DNA of 64,000 nt from Heliocidaris erythrogramma (GCA_025617745.1 CM046873.1:31629101-31693100); one strand, 5' to 3'. Shown: positions 50,499 to 61,664, counted from the first letter of the stretch. A program made the numbers and translations. The notes: generated from the letters alone by a model not told the origin.

Positions 50499-50767
50499 TG
50501 CACTATGAACACAATGACAAAGAAAGCAGGCAAAATATACAGCTCCTCATTGTACCCTCCACAATTGTTCTGGTAGACAAAAGAACATCCATCATTGCTA
50601 TTATGTAAAATAAGTAGAACAGGTGAATATGCATGTGACACCTGTTCTACATATTTTTACATAATAGCAATGAAGGGATGTTCTATTGTCTACCAGAGCA
50701 AGTGTGGAAGGTACAATGAGGAGCTGTATATTTTGTCCGCTTCTTTGGTCGCCATGTTCATAGTGCT
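50499..50767. repeat. Long foldback (inverted repeat with 13-nt loop)
   Basis: Arms 50499-50625 and 50639-50767 are reverse complements over about 127 bases with roughly nine in ten positions matching, separated by a 13-base loop at 50626-50638. The innermost stem GTAGAACAGGTG is perfect. If transcribed from the DUSP strand it lies in the presumed leader intron and would fold into a ~125-bp duplex. No second copy is seen in the window. The frame running through the right arm (50595-50795) is regarded as chance. Confidence 0.85.
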
Positions 50768-51244
50768 GATGATTGGAAGTGAAAACTTGCTATGATCATC
50801 ATCTCATCTGACATAGCAACAGGCAGCTGGTGCAATATGTAGCTTGTCTTTATTATTATTGAAATAGAATCAGCTGCGTAACAAGGGGATGCAATCACCT
50901 GTTATAGGTGAAGGCCTCTATTAATTTGAATACAACTGTGAACTAGCTCACATTTGAGGAAGATTAGTGTTTAGAAAAAGGCTCATCTTCATGTTCATCT
51001 TGCAAATTTAACCTTTTTAAAATTAACAATTTAAAACATATGAGTGGGGTTCCTTCATAATGACAATTGTTGTTTTTTGAGGGCTTGTGATCATTTCTTT
51101 GTACCGTTCATCACATAGCTATTTGGTAAGCTGTTGCTATGTGGGATAAGTCTCAGTCAAGCCTGTTTTTCTATACAATTAGCATCTGATCGAAGCTTCT
51201 CTCTGTAGATCTCTATTCATCGAGAAAGAGGGAAGGGACTTGTA

Positions 51245-51565
51245 AATAAGCCAGTTCGGGGTTAGCGCATGGTACAAATGACCCCAAATATCCACAGATA
51301 TTTTAGACATGGAGGGTCCCTTTATGTGCACTTCAGAAAAATAACTCTGGGAGTGATAGAGGTGCCTCATGAATAGCTTTTGTTTCCCCCTTTAAAAAGA
51401 ATACTTCCACCTGGATATCATGGAATGCACCATTAGTGCATAATTGAATAATGATTACATGACATTCATGAGCACATATCGAATATTAGTGTCAGTGGGT
51501 TTCAGAATTTGGTACAGATGACCTTTATCTGCTCATGCTCAGATTGCATCTCCGAAGTGGCTTAT
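51245..51565 (+). mobile_element. 320-bp MITE family K, copy 2
   Basis: Same element and orientation as at 24903, starting AATAAGCCAGTTCGG and ending CCGAAGTGGCTTAT. It sits only about 150 bases upstream of the acceptor of the DUSP-type exon, so it would be near the 3' end of the leader intron. Confidence 0.85.
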
Positions 51566-51712
51566 ACCCTTTAAAATATTGGTCCATGACTGCAGTTCTT
51601 TTAGTTTTAAAGAATTCTCCTGGAATTTTAGATTTGTGCACTATGCTGCACATGTAAAGAAGTACAATGTCATGACCAATGATTAACCTTCTCAATTTTT
51701 TTTATTCTTCAG

Positions 51713-52636
51713 GAAATCAACTGAAATCAGGAAGTTTGCCTTGTCTGGAGCTGAAAGCTGGACCTTCTACCAAACACAGAGAGATTACAGGAGTCTATTT
51801 TTAAGGAAGAGTCTAATTTTTCACAACAGAGTCTATACAGATCTATATGGAAACACTACAACCATAATACCTCAAGGAAAATAATGATTCTGACGATGAA
51901 CTTCTGATGTCGTGGAACCAATAACCGACACTGCCAGAAATTCTGCAGGGCCAAAATTCTACAAGGAGAAAATTTCATAAATTTGAATATTTTGGTACAA
52001 ATGTAGGTAATCCTTCGTTTTTCATTGACTGTTTTAATTTACTGAAACATCTGTTTATCTGAAAGAGGATATATTCAAGAGCAGAGAGAAGGTTCTTTGC
52101 CAATTTTTTTGGTTATTTTTTGATGTTTTCGTCAATCTCGTGCTTAAATATCAAACTGGAGAAGAAGGGAACATTGATGGCTGGTTTTATGTGGGGTTTC
52201 ATCTCTTATTTGTTGCTGAGGCGATGCGCCTGATTCATAGCACTAAGAAAAACTACACAAGTGCAGGTTGAATTGGGACCGTTGCCTTAGCAACGCGATT
52301 GAAGAGACCACTGTGCGATTCCGCCCTCTCCTGGACTGCCGTGGCGACGAAATTCGCGAGGATATGCAGCTAACACTGGAACTTCCCGTCATTAATCCGT
52401 ACGCGGCCCCACCAATAATTCGCATTATGACCAGAGAGACGCCCGCCGGGTGTCGACGAACACGGCTTATGAAACCAGAGGTTCTCGCTAAGATACTGAA
52501 CAGCGCCCCCAATGGCCAAGAGAAGCTATTGTTGGTGGACAGTCGTTCATTTATGGAATACAACGTGGATCATATCCAACAAGCCATCAATGTTACAGGC
52601 TCCAAATTAGTCAAGAGACGACTTCAACACAATAAG
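51713..52636 (+). other. Candidate full exon: long 5' leader plus DUSP coding start
   Basis: A pyrimidine tract and CAG at 51701-51712 form a good splice acceptor, and the next strong donor is at 52637. The interval between would be one exon with about 650 bases of untranslated leader followed by the coding start. The leader has several stops in all frames, so it is non-coding by sequence. A second possible acceptor is the CAG at 52264-52266, which would give a much shorter leader. Which is used cannot be decided from sequence alone. Confidence 0.45.
52364..52636 (+). CDS. DUSP8/16: First coding exon of a DUSP8/DUSP16-type MAP-kinase phosphatase (partial gene)
   Basis: This exon encodes the start of the rhodanese-like CH2 domain of a dual-specificity MAP-kinase phosphatase, the half that docks JNK/p38-type MAP kinases; the catalytic Cys domain lies outside the window. 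Counting from the ATG at 52364 (91 residues), the signature is LLLVDSRSFMEYN around residues 55-67, then INVTGSKLVKRRLQ with the basic KRR cluster at 84-86 expected to be the kinase-interaction motif. The order and spacing match vertebrate DUSP16 and DUSP8, whose exon equivalents end at the same ...RRLQ..K position; DUSP10 is a more distant alternative. The exon stops after AAG at a GTGAGT donor (52637), phase 0. The frame is open upstream to a stop at 52244 but without an earlier ATG. In-frame ATGs at 52364, 52427 and 52469 give 91, 70 and 56 residues; vertebrate DUSP16 has about 62 up to this point, so one of the later ATGs may be the real start. The exon is more GC-rich than its surroundings. 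Confidence 0.85.
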
Positions 52637-52829
52637 GTGAGTTTTATCCACTCACGGGTACATTACTGTAAAATAGTTGGTATTTTCTGTCGCATGTACT
52701 AAAGGTATGGGGGGAAAATAAGATAAATATTTTAAATACTTGCTTTCAAATTCAGCCCTTAAAAATCTCACTCCTACCTCAAATGGCCGTTAGGAAGAAC
52801 TTTTGATATTTACAGCAAAATCCAAAGTC

Positions 52830-53130
52830 AAAATCTTGTCCAAAACCGGAGAAATCCCCGCCGATTTGTTTCGCGATCGCGTGTTGTTTACAAACTGCCG
52901 ATGTCTTAGACTAAAATCGGCCAATATAATTTTTGTCCACGAAGAAACTCGGGATCGCAAGGGCACATCGATCTTTACGATCGCGCACACAGAAATCGGA
53001 ACTTTTCCGTGTACGCCATAGGGACCGAATTTTTGAGGACAAAACTCTTTTGGGGAGATGTCAGCGCCCGCGGCCACCAGGAAATGTACACAATGACTCC
53101 GATAGCTCGTTTCGCGAGAATCAACAGTAA
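52830..53130. other. CpG-rich patch just downstream of the DUSP exon
   Basis: Dense CpG with repeated CGCGATCG-type words (about 52873, 52980) and TTTCGCGAGAATC near 53110, between AT-rich flanks. No splice-bounded frame was convincing. It may be a CpG-rich element or a regulatory patch. Confidence 0.4.
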
Positions 53131-53361
53131 ATTGCGGATTTCATTTTTGTAAATATCTTTTCCAACATTGGTGAGTTGAATTTATTGTATTTCTTGGATA
53201 TTTTGGGGTCGGTTTTTGAAAATTAAATGCTGATTTTGAGTGAATATTGGTGACTTTTGTGCAGTGGTGTTTTAAAAAGATGAGGTGTATGACTGCCTAC
53301 ATTATACACACGAAGTATAGGAATGTAGCTATGAGTGGTTTTATCTCTCTTTGCAGCACCT

Positions 53362-53697
53362 TTTAAAGAGAAAGTTTAGTTCTGGCCATGCGATTACACT
53401 ATTAAGAAAGATACTGTATCAAAGGAACTGGGAAAGGTTGATCATGTCTACATAATCGGTATATACTGTGAGGTTCTGGAATCATCAAGATGACAAAGAA
53501 ATTGACCCAATCTCACTGAAAAGAGCATGCACTGCACAGAAAATTGGGTAAGAGGGACTGCACACACATGTGGCATGAATGTTCGGCCCGAACACTTCAG
53601 CTATTTCTTATCATATTTCAGGGGACAATTCTACTATGATTTTCTTCCAAACTAACATTAAAGGGTTCATTTTTTCCTCAGAACTCAACCTCTTTAT
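53362..53697 (+). mobile_element. ~335-bp TIR element family E, copy 3
   Basis: Begins TTAAAGAGAAAGTTTAGTTC and ends CAGAACTCAACCTCTTTAT. It shares the interior of the copies at 30924 and 36508 but lacks part of their right half. It lies in the presumed intron after the DUSP exon. Confidence 0.75.
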
Positions 53698-54001
53698 CAT
53701 TCATTTCTTTTTTTCACCTTTGTTGACTAGTCTTGAGAAAACGACTGGAAATGCAAGTCAAATAAAATTAAACCATCTCTAATTGCTTCACATGCATTTT
53801 TACTGGCCATATGTGAAATACTGAGTGATACTCATCTGAAGTCTCTATTGGAATAAAGCCAATGTATAGTTTTGTTAGCTCCAAAAATCTTATGTCAGAT
53901 TTATTGGATTTTAGATGATAATTATCAAGATACAAGCAAATCTGTTGCTGTAGAGTGATTTCTCCTTGCATACATGTACATGCTGGTAAAATATGAACAA
54001 G

Positions 54002-54065
54002 TTGAGAGCCAGAAGGACGTTAACTCTGTGTTAAAGTATATGAGTTAATGACCTTCTGGCTCCAA
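54002..54065. repeat. Short hairpin family G, copy 2
   Basis: TTGAGAGCCAGAAGGACGTTA pairs with GTTAATGACCTTCTGGCTC almost perfectly around a TATATGA-containing loop. Confidence 0.7.
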
Positions 54066-55301
54066 ACAGACGTTATATCCTAGCCAGGATGTAAATTCTA
54101 TGCGAGGGACATATATTTATACTCCTGGACGGGATATAAATTCCAATGTGCCTCTGATATATGAGAGAAGTTTTTGGGGTGTTCCCCCATCCGTCAGTCA
54201 CTACCAGCAGTCCTATGAGTAATTAATTACAGCCAATGCAACTTCAATTTAGGATGATAAGCATGAGTCAAGGGTAAGAAGGATCTCATTTAGGGGTGCA
54301 AATTGCACCCCACGTCTTGCCCTTTTCCCCCTATCCCACAGAATTTTTTTTTCAAGCTGGGTAAGATTCAGTGGCAAATTGGCATCATTAACCAATTACT
54401 CATCCGATGTCTTATTGGACTTCCTGGCTTTTTTCGCAGCGTGTTTATGCTTTCCTTTCAAGTTTTAGTAATCAAGACTTATATCAGTTGCTGTATTATT
54501 AACAGATGCAGTGTGATGTTTTGATTATTGAGAGTAATCAGTCTAATTTTTCAAATTTTTAGCTTTGAAATGAAAGGATTATAAGATATATCCAGAAATT
54601 ATTACCACTACTAACAAAACAGTGAGGTACATGTACAGACTCAAACAGGTTCTATATATTGTCAAAGAAAACTACAAATTTTAAATGGTACATTTCTAGA
54701 AATTATTATTATTTGGCCATAAAAATCAGAAATTCATAGGATAAGTCAACATAATAAATAGAATTTTCTTAGAAATATTAGGGAAAGAGAAGGAAATGAG
54801 AAGCAAGGAGAAGAGGAAAGGAGGAAAAAAATGGTTACCTATGGGCCAGGGGTTCGCAAAAGTGAAATGCTTCACTGTTGCCCAGAGGCATGCGAGCCCT
54901 CATAGAAATGTACATGTACATGTATATCCGCTGACCATGCATCCATTTGCACCCTTCTCCATGGCACAGGATAATCAGGATTACTACTTGGGTTACAAGG
55001 TATTATTCTTTTTAAAAAGTTTTCCTGAAAGGAAGGAAGAAATAAAGCAAAATTTATGATGAAAGTTTCCAAAATATTATTGATCGAAATGGCAGAGTTG
55101 AATTTTTACTATTGAGTTATAGGTTGAAAATCTTCTAAAGCATCTTCCATAGCATCAGATTGTGTATAATTCTTGCCTGATTGTTTCCAAGATGAAAATA
55201 CCAGCTATATTTAGTCAATGAATTACTAAAATTAATGGCTGTGGTATGCAATCAATGGAGGCAACAGAAAGGCATAAGATCTGATGAAATCATCACTGAT
55301 G

Positions 55302-55452
55302 CAGGGCCTTGTTTCATAAAACTTGTTATCAATAACAAGTTACAATACTTGTTATAAGCTACTGAAATCCTTGAATCTGATTGGCTGAGAGCATATTTGT
55401 CATAGAAATGGGGCAGTTGTTATTGATAACAAGTTTTATGAAACAGGACCCT
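55302..55452. repeat. Palindromic element family H, copy 5
   Basis: Full-length, from CAGGGCCTTGTTTCATAAA to TTTTATGAAACAGGACCCTG, in the presumed DUSP intron. The ends pair over about 35 bases with the TTGTTATCAATAACAA sub-palindrome. Confidence 0.8.
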
Positions 55453-56763
55453 GGAGTTTGTTTCCTTTCCATAGTACTTTCAGATGTCAGGCCAGAGTAT
55501 TCTAGGGCTCAGTCTTTATAGGGTTAATTGCAGAGTCACCAAATTAATAAGAACAAGAAAAGGGAGCAAAGACGGTAGGTAAAAACAAGAGAGTGGGGAG
55601 ATGAGTATGATAAATTTCTGAGTAATTGTCCCGTTCCTCTAATTTCCTGAAGGCTAGCAACAAAAGTGAGAGTGCAATTAAGCGAACAATGAATTTGACT
55701 GGTAAACTGATGGGGATAAATGAAGCGTACAATGACGGAGATGTGAGTCGTAATTGGAGTTCATAATAGGCAGGGTAATAGTGATTTAATTGCCAGCAGA
55801 TACCGTTTTTACCAGGCAAGTGTGCCAAGGTGCTGTGCGGCTTCGCTTCGGAGATGGGATGATGATGTTGGTAGATGGGTGTGAAGTTTGGTTTAAATTA
55901 GTGATGAAAGTTGAGTTATTGAGGAATAATTGAAAAGTTACAAAAAGAAATTACTAAGAATGAGAGTTACTGAGGGTTAGATGAGAGAAAATTTGGAGAG
56001 TAGGTTAGAAGAGCTAAGAAACACATGATGAAGGAAATATTGAGGAGAAGAAGATGAAGAAGGAGATAAGTAGGATGAACAGAAGGAAGAGAAGAAGAAG
56101 AAAAAGAAGGAGGAGGAGGAGAAGGAAGAGAAGGAGGAGAAAAGAGAGGGAAGTAATTTAGGGCAAGCAGGAGATGAGGAGAATATATATTGTGGAAGAT
56201 AGAAGGAACTGTTTTAGTGAAGATTGTGTTGTGAAATTTGTAAATTTGGTTTATTTCCTGCTTTACACATTTGTATAATAAAACTGTAAAAATAATAATA
56301 ATAAAAAAAAAATTACTCCATTCAGCAAGCGCACCAAACTCTGAACAATATAAAATGCAATATTTCTTTTTTATTTACTGGAAAGAGGTGATTGATCAAT
56401 ACAAATCTACACTGTCATATCGGCATTTCCCATACCTGAATAATTGCATGCATTATATATTGTACAGGGTACTTCTCCAGAATACAGTCATCTCTCTTAT
56501 GAATAGACAGCACTAGATAGATACCTGTGGAGCAGCATGAATGATTGATGCATCCAATATTCCAAATATGGGGCGGAACCTTGCGAGCCCGATCATTTGA
56601 AATGACGGTGAAATGAAAGATAGGGAGACAAGTGTGGTGAAAGAATTCTCATTATGGTGGAATTTGCTTTCATTTTCACTGAATTCTTTTCAGAATTTGT
56701 CAGGCAAGCAATTTCTTTCTCCTTTTCCATTCATTGTGGAATCATTCATTCCGATCTGAGACC

Positions 56764-56913
56764 TGGGCCCAGTTTCATTAAACTTGTTATCAATAACAAC
56801 TGCCCCATTTCTATGACAAATTTGCTCTCAGCCAATCAGATTCAAGGATTTCAGTAGCTTATAACAATTATTGTAACTTGTTACTGATAACAAGTTTTAA
56901 GAAACGGGGGCCC
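56764..56913. repeat. Palindromic element family H, copy 6 (inverted core)
   Basis: Starts TGGGCCCAGTTTCATTAAAC and ends TTAAGAAACGGGGGCCC; the core GCTCTCAGCCAATCAG is inverted relative to copy 5, 1.3 kb away, so the two could pair with each other. Confidence 0.8.
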
Positions 56914-57260
56914 TGTTTCTCAAGGCAAAATGGAAAGCAGAGATACGGAAGATGAATATTCTAACTAATGACCGATATTTGCTTTAAATATGAAAGCCTG
57001 TTGTCATCTTCACTTAATCCTTTGTAATTAATTTCAATGTTAACAGTGTTAAAGTACGGTACTATCGTTTTCATTTAAACCTAACATGGCTTTTGTTGAA
57101 TTTGAAACCTGATTTTGATAAAAATGAAAGTAAGATAACAGTGTCATATGATTTTCTGTAACCTGTCCAAATTAGCATACTTGTACATGATGACATATTC
57201 CATTACCACTGCATCTAGATACATGTAGGTTAGATGATTTCAGATACAGTATGTCATTAT

Positions 57261-57722
57261 ACCCCCGCCAAAAGTTTGAAGGGGGTATATAGGAATTGGT
57301 GTACGGTCGGTCGGTCCGTTGCAAATCTTGCTCATCGAACTGCTTCATTTTTCGAGCAATGCTTGTGAAATTCGCCACACACATTGGTCTTGGGATGAAG
57401 ATGTGCAAGACATATTTTTTGAATGTGTCGGAAACTGCACTGCCATGGTAACAGCATGGCAACGGCATATTATGGCAATAAATCAGTGGGAAATCTTCCG
57501 GATCGTACTACTTGCCCATTTTTTTCGAGCAATGGTCATGAAATTTGGCACACACATTTGTCTTGGGATGAAGATGTGCAAGACATATTTTTTTGAATGT
57601 GTCGGGAACTGCGTTGCCATGGTAATGACATATGGCAATAAAACAGGAAAATATTGCAGATCAAACCACTTCCTCATTTTTGGAAGCTCAGGAAATTTGG
57701 CACACACATTGGGGCAGGGGTA
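57261..57722 (+). repeat. CCCCCGCC...GGGGGTATATAGGA repeat with tandem ~173-bp units
   Basis: Starts CCCCCGCCAAAAG, then a GGGGGTATATAGG block and a GGTCGGTCGGTCCG stretch, followed by two ~173-bp units with the shared segment TCTTGGGATGAAGATGTGC and a partial third unit ending GGCACACACATTGG. Such sequences are widespread repeats in marine invertebrates (from general knowledge). The 135-codon frame through the units is a by-product of the unit structure. Confidence 0.65.
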
Positions 57723-57800
57723 TTAATCATCTTCAGGGATTTTTTTATTTCGTCTGAATGTCTCAAGAAAGTAATTATGAAGGAAAATGTCATTGTTACC

Positions 57801-58122
57801 AATAAGCCACTTTGGAGATGCAATCTGAGCATGAGCAGATAAAGGTCATCTGTACCAAATTCTAAAACCCACTGACACTAATATTCGATATGTGCTCATG
57901 AATGTCATGTAATCATTATTCAATTATGCACTAATGGTGCATTCCATGATATCCAGGTGGAAGTATTCTTTTTAAAGGGGGAAACAAAAGCTATTCATGA
58001 GGCACCTCTATCACTCCCAGAGTTATTTTTCTGAAGTGCACATAAAGGGACCCTCCATATCTAAAATATCTGTGGATATTTGGGGTCATTTGTACCATGC
58101 GCTAACCCCGAACTGGCTTATT
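57801..58122 (-). mobile_element. 320-bp MITE family K, copy 3 (inverted)
   Basis: Reverse-complement copy of the element at 24903 and 51245, in the presumed DUSP intron. It differs from the others at only a few positions, for example in the terminal repeat (CCACTTTGG instead of CCACTTCGG). It lies directly after the CCCCCGCC repeat at 57261. Confidence 0.85.
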
Positions 58123-58849
58123 GATGTGAGTTGGGAAGCTGATCCAGTCGGGCATTCACCAAAGGTTCATTGTGAGACATTCAAATGGTTGAAGATTAAA
58201 TAAAAAAACATGCATGTAAATGTGAACACGGTTTATGTGATTGATTTCATATCAGGGCCTGCCTGCACTGCGGTTACATAACTCTGCGTTTACTTCCTTG
58301 GGCATATGTGTATGATTGCGTCGACTAGTTTTCTCACTAGTTACTATTTGCGTCTTTCCCGCTTCCTTAGGTGCTATAATGTTTTACTAAGCTACCTTAG
58401 TAATTATGCATAGCAGGTGAATAGAACGCTTCTGTAATGTATACAAATTTATGCACTTATATTCTCTGAGCATAGTGACGAGTTATTCCATGGACCTGCT
58501 TTTTATAAATGAGCTTCAATGCTTGGAATCCAGTTTGCATACATTATTTGTTGCTATGTCTGGCAAGCCTCTGGCAAGTTTTCATTTTGTCAAGAACAAC
58601 CTTTGTTTGAAATGTATGCATGAAATTTGCATACATTACCGAAACGGTCTATTGAATAGTTACATGTAGCAACCAGGAGTCCTGGAGAGAAACTTCCCTT
58701 TAACTGGACTCTTGAGATTGGAATGTATTTGGATGGTCATCTTTGTTGGTCAAGTACACAGAAGCTTCATGTTATGCTACCATTTGAGGTTAGGTGGTGT
58801 CGTGACTCACGCACACAACAATCTTCTAACTTACCTCATGACCCGCCCT

Positions 58850-60460
58850 AATGAATATTCAATATATTTTAATGAATATGTTAGCTGGTTTTGCATATTC
58901 ATGCTATTGCTGATGTTAGTTACCACAATAAGGATGAATTTATTTAATACATTCAAAGAGTTTTGTCAGAATGTGCTTTTGATTGTATTGGGGGGAAAAG
59001 AAATTAGATTTGATAATGATTATTGTTCTCAAAATTCATTACTGGTTTTACTACCTGTATTTCTGCTGTATATAATTGTATCACAAGTGAATCTGGGGTA
59101 GTGGGGTGGTGCTGCTGGTGTAGGAGGGGGTTGGGACTTAGGGTTATATCAAGGTTCCCCACATTACGCCAATATCTAAAAAGTGTCACCATAGTTATGT
59201 AAAATTGAAAACATAGTAGCCAGAGTTATAAATGCATTTATAGGCATGTACATGTATTTTAAAGTATTAAATTAGATTATGAATATTCATATGATATTCA
59301 TGTTGTATTTAAATAGATTGCCTTTCTTGGTATGGTAAGCACTCTGGAGAATGCATTCATCTCTCTTGAGTCAGTTTGACCATTGTTTGAATATGATATG
59401 ATAAATCATGCATGAGTACTTGTCTTATATACATATTCATCAATCTCTTGTTTAAGTCATGAATATTCATAACAATGCTTAGAACTGATGATAGGGTTTT
59501 TGTAAAAAATAATGTTGAAGAGATTTAGAAATGCCTGTATTAACTACATTAACTTTTTTTCCCCATAAATAAATTTTAATGCTAAATGTCTTTACCAGAG
59601 GACATTTAAGAAATTGATCATTTATCTTTCAGGAATCATGAATATTCAAAACACTTTCTGGGCCTAACATTGTTTGTTTAATAATCTAAATATTGATTGG
59701 AAAATAACTGCTTCACACCGGGGCTGGCTGGCTATTAGAATAGATTAATGTATATATGCATAACACTTTATCATATGGAATTAATATATCCTTTGATATT
59801 TTCCTGTATGAATATTCAATCATCATGAATATATTAATATTCATTATGCAAATCAACCCATCCCTATATTATAACACATGTCCTCACTTGTGGGAATGCA
59901 TAAATCTTCCTTGAGTCACTCAGATCATTGTTGGAATATGATAGCATTGAATCATATCACGGAATGAAAGAACTATGGCTACAATGTAAGTTGGTATCAT
60001 TTATTGACCACAAGACACTATAAGGTATGCCATGCATGTGAAATATGCTTTGTGAGTGATCTAAAGTGCAGAGGTGAAATTATTCAGATTCTTTGATTTC
60101 TTAGAAAATTATTTATGCATCATTGTTTGATCAGAACCAATTATATCATTGTCTTTGCATTTAAATACTGGATGATGAGTGAAATATGTAGACCTCATTA
60201 GGGGTCATGCATATTCACAACCATTCAATATATCTTTTTTTAAATTTTTTTATTTATTTATTATTTTTTTTTTTTTGGGGGGGGGGGTCAATCAAATCCA
60301 GTGTAATGCTGACCTACATACATGTACCACAAAACAGAAACATAAACAGATAAATTTATCATATGAGATTTGTTTCCATAAAATGAGATATTGGATAATT
60401 ATAATACATGCCACTATTATATGAGCAACCAGTTTGATTTTAATGAATATTCTTACAAGT
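58850..60460. promoter_or_regulatory. Field of ATGAATATTCAT-type palindromes in the presumed DUSP intron
   Basis: Perfect ATGAATATTCAT occurs at 59279-59290 and 59459-59470, with one-base or partial variants at 58851, 59638, 59808, 60207 (ATGCATATTCAC) and 60442. A double half-site (ATGAATAT, four bases, ATATTCAT) at 59825-59844 is followed directly by the octamer ATGCAAAT at 59846. This resembles the palindromic POU/Oct recognition element (MORE, ATGMATATKCAT). A ~60-bp segment at 59350-59409 recurs in diverged form at 59895-59956, so part of the field is duplicated. The regulatory reading is inference. Confidence 0.4.
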
Positions 60461-61131
60461 TACATTGTACTGATTTTAGGCAAATAATTTTAGGCAAGGA
60501 TCTGCATGGATTTCATTATCACAATATATATTTTCATAATATTATATTGCACCTATTTTCTCTTTTCTTCCCCCCCCCCGAAAAAAAAATGGATTAAACA
60601 ATTTTTTTTTTTAGAAGCTTTGTAGGCGTACTAAGTCGAAATTTGTAGAATCTGAATGATAATGGCATGCATGCTGCAGAAGCACAATTTACGATATATA
60701 ATAGCACTCAAGGTGCTATATTGTAGCAAGGAAACGAGGAAACTAAAAAAACAATTTAATGGATTTCTTGACTCGCCAAGTAGTATGCTGTTACAAAGCA
60801 TATTGACTCTAATGTATCCAGGCACTGAAAGCAGGGAATGGTATGGTCATATTCATATTTTCCGGTATCTCATGCAGCGATGCTATATAGGGAGGGGATA
60901 TAGAACGTATAGGAAACTATAATGCATGCTGTGCTTTCTCCTCGTCTCTACGACTACATGTTCGTGAATGAGGGCAGCGCGATTTAATTACAAAGCTGTA
61001 TCTACTGTATGGAACCAGAATTATCTGGCGCAGAGTGGAAAATAGTCCATCGTAGCGTACATTATGTGCTCTGTGCCGTATACAAGTGATTATTAGTAAC
61101 TGGAAGAAGAATAACCTACATGTAGTGGGTT

Positions 61132-61531
61132 TAACCCTTTCAAGACAATTGACCACATTTTGTGGTTTGGCTCAATAACATTTGATTCAGAGCTCTAAAT
61201 AATATACCAGATGCATGAGTGGAAGGAACAAAAACTTCTGCATATATACTATGTCCATTTTTGTTGCAAGACAATATTGCGTTTGATGCCAGGAATTTTA
61301 AAAAATGAGAATAAGCTTTAAAATCTTTAAGTTGGCAACACATTGAGAGGTTCAAAATCATTGTGTTTTATCAAAATTGGCAATTTTTTTCAACCTGTAT
61401 ATTGTTTTCAAAGACAGTACACCTTATTAGAACCACGTAGCACTAAAAGAAAAAATATTAGTTTTGCCAATTTGAAGAACGAAATGTGATCAATTGAGCC
61501 CTTAAATAATTCCTGTCCTGAAAGGGTTAAT
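61132..61531 (+). mobile_element. ~400-bp TTAA-ended element family B, copy 2
   Basis: The ends are TTAACCCTTTCAAGACAATT and AATTCCTGTCCTGAAAGGGTTAA read inward, giving a CCCTTTCARGACA terminal repeat flanked by TTAA on both sides. This is the insertion signature expected of a piggyBac-type non-autonomous element. It matches the inverted copy at 14561. Confidence 0.8.
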
Positions 61532-61664
61532 ATAGTTGAGAAATATGATATCTTAACCTATTGTATTGATTGGGGATGGGTGCAGGGTGGTTCCCTGTGT
61601 TAAGCCTATGGGAATATAAGAATTCAGGAGAAAGCAGGTTAAGTGAAAGTATCATTCTGTCTGC

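Noticed and set aside
52268-52363. Upstream extension of the DUSP frame beginning at 52268
   Set aside because: The codon at 52268 is TTG, not ATG, and no ATG lies between it and the stop at 52244; the first usable ATG is at 52364.
57319-57726. 135-codon frame with an internal duplication
   Set aside because: The duplication follows the ~173-bp DNA repeat unit and carries no known domain.
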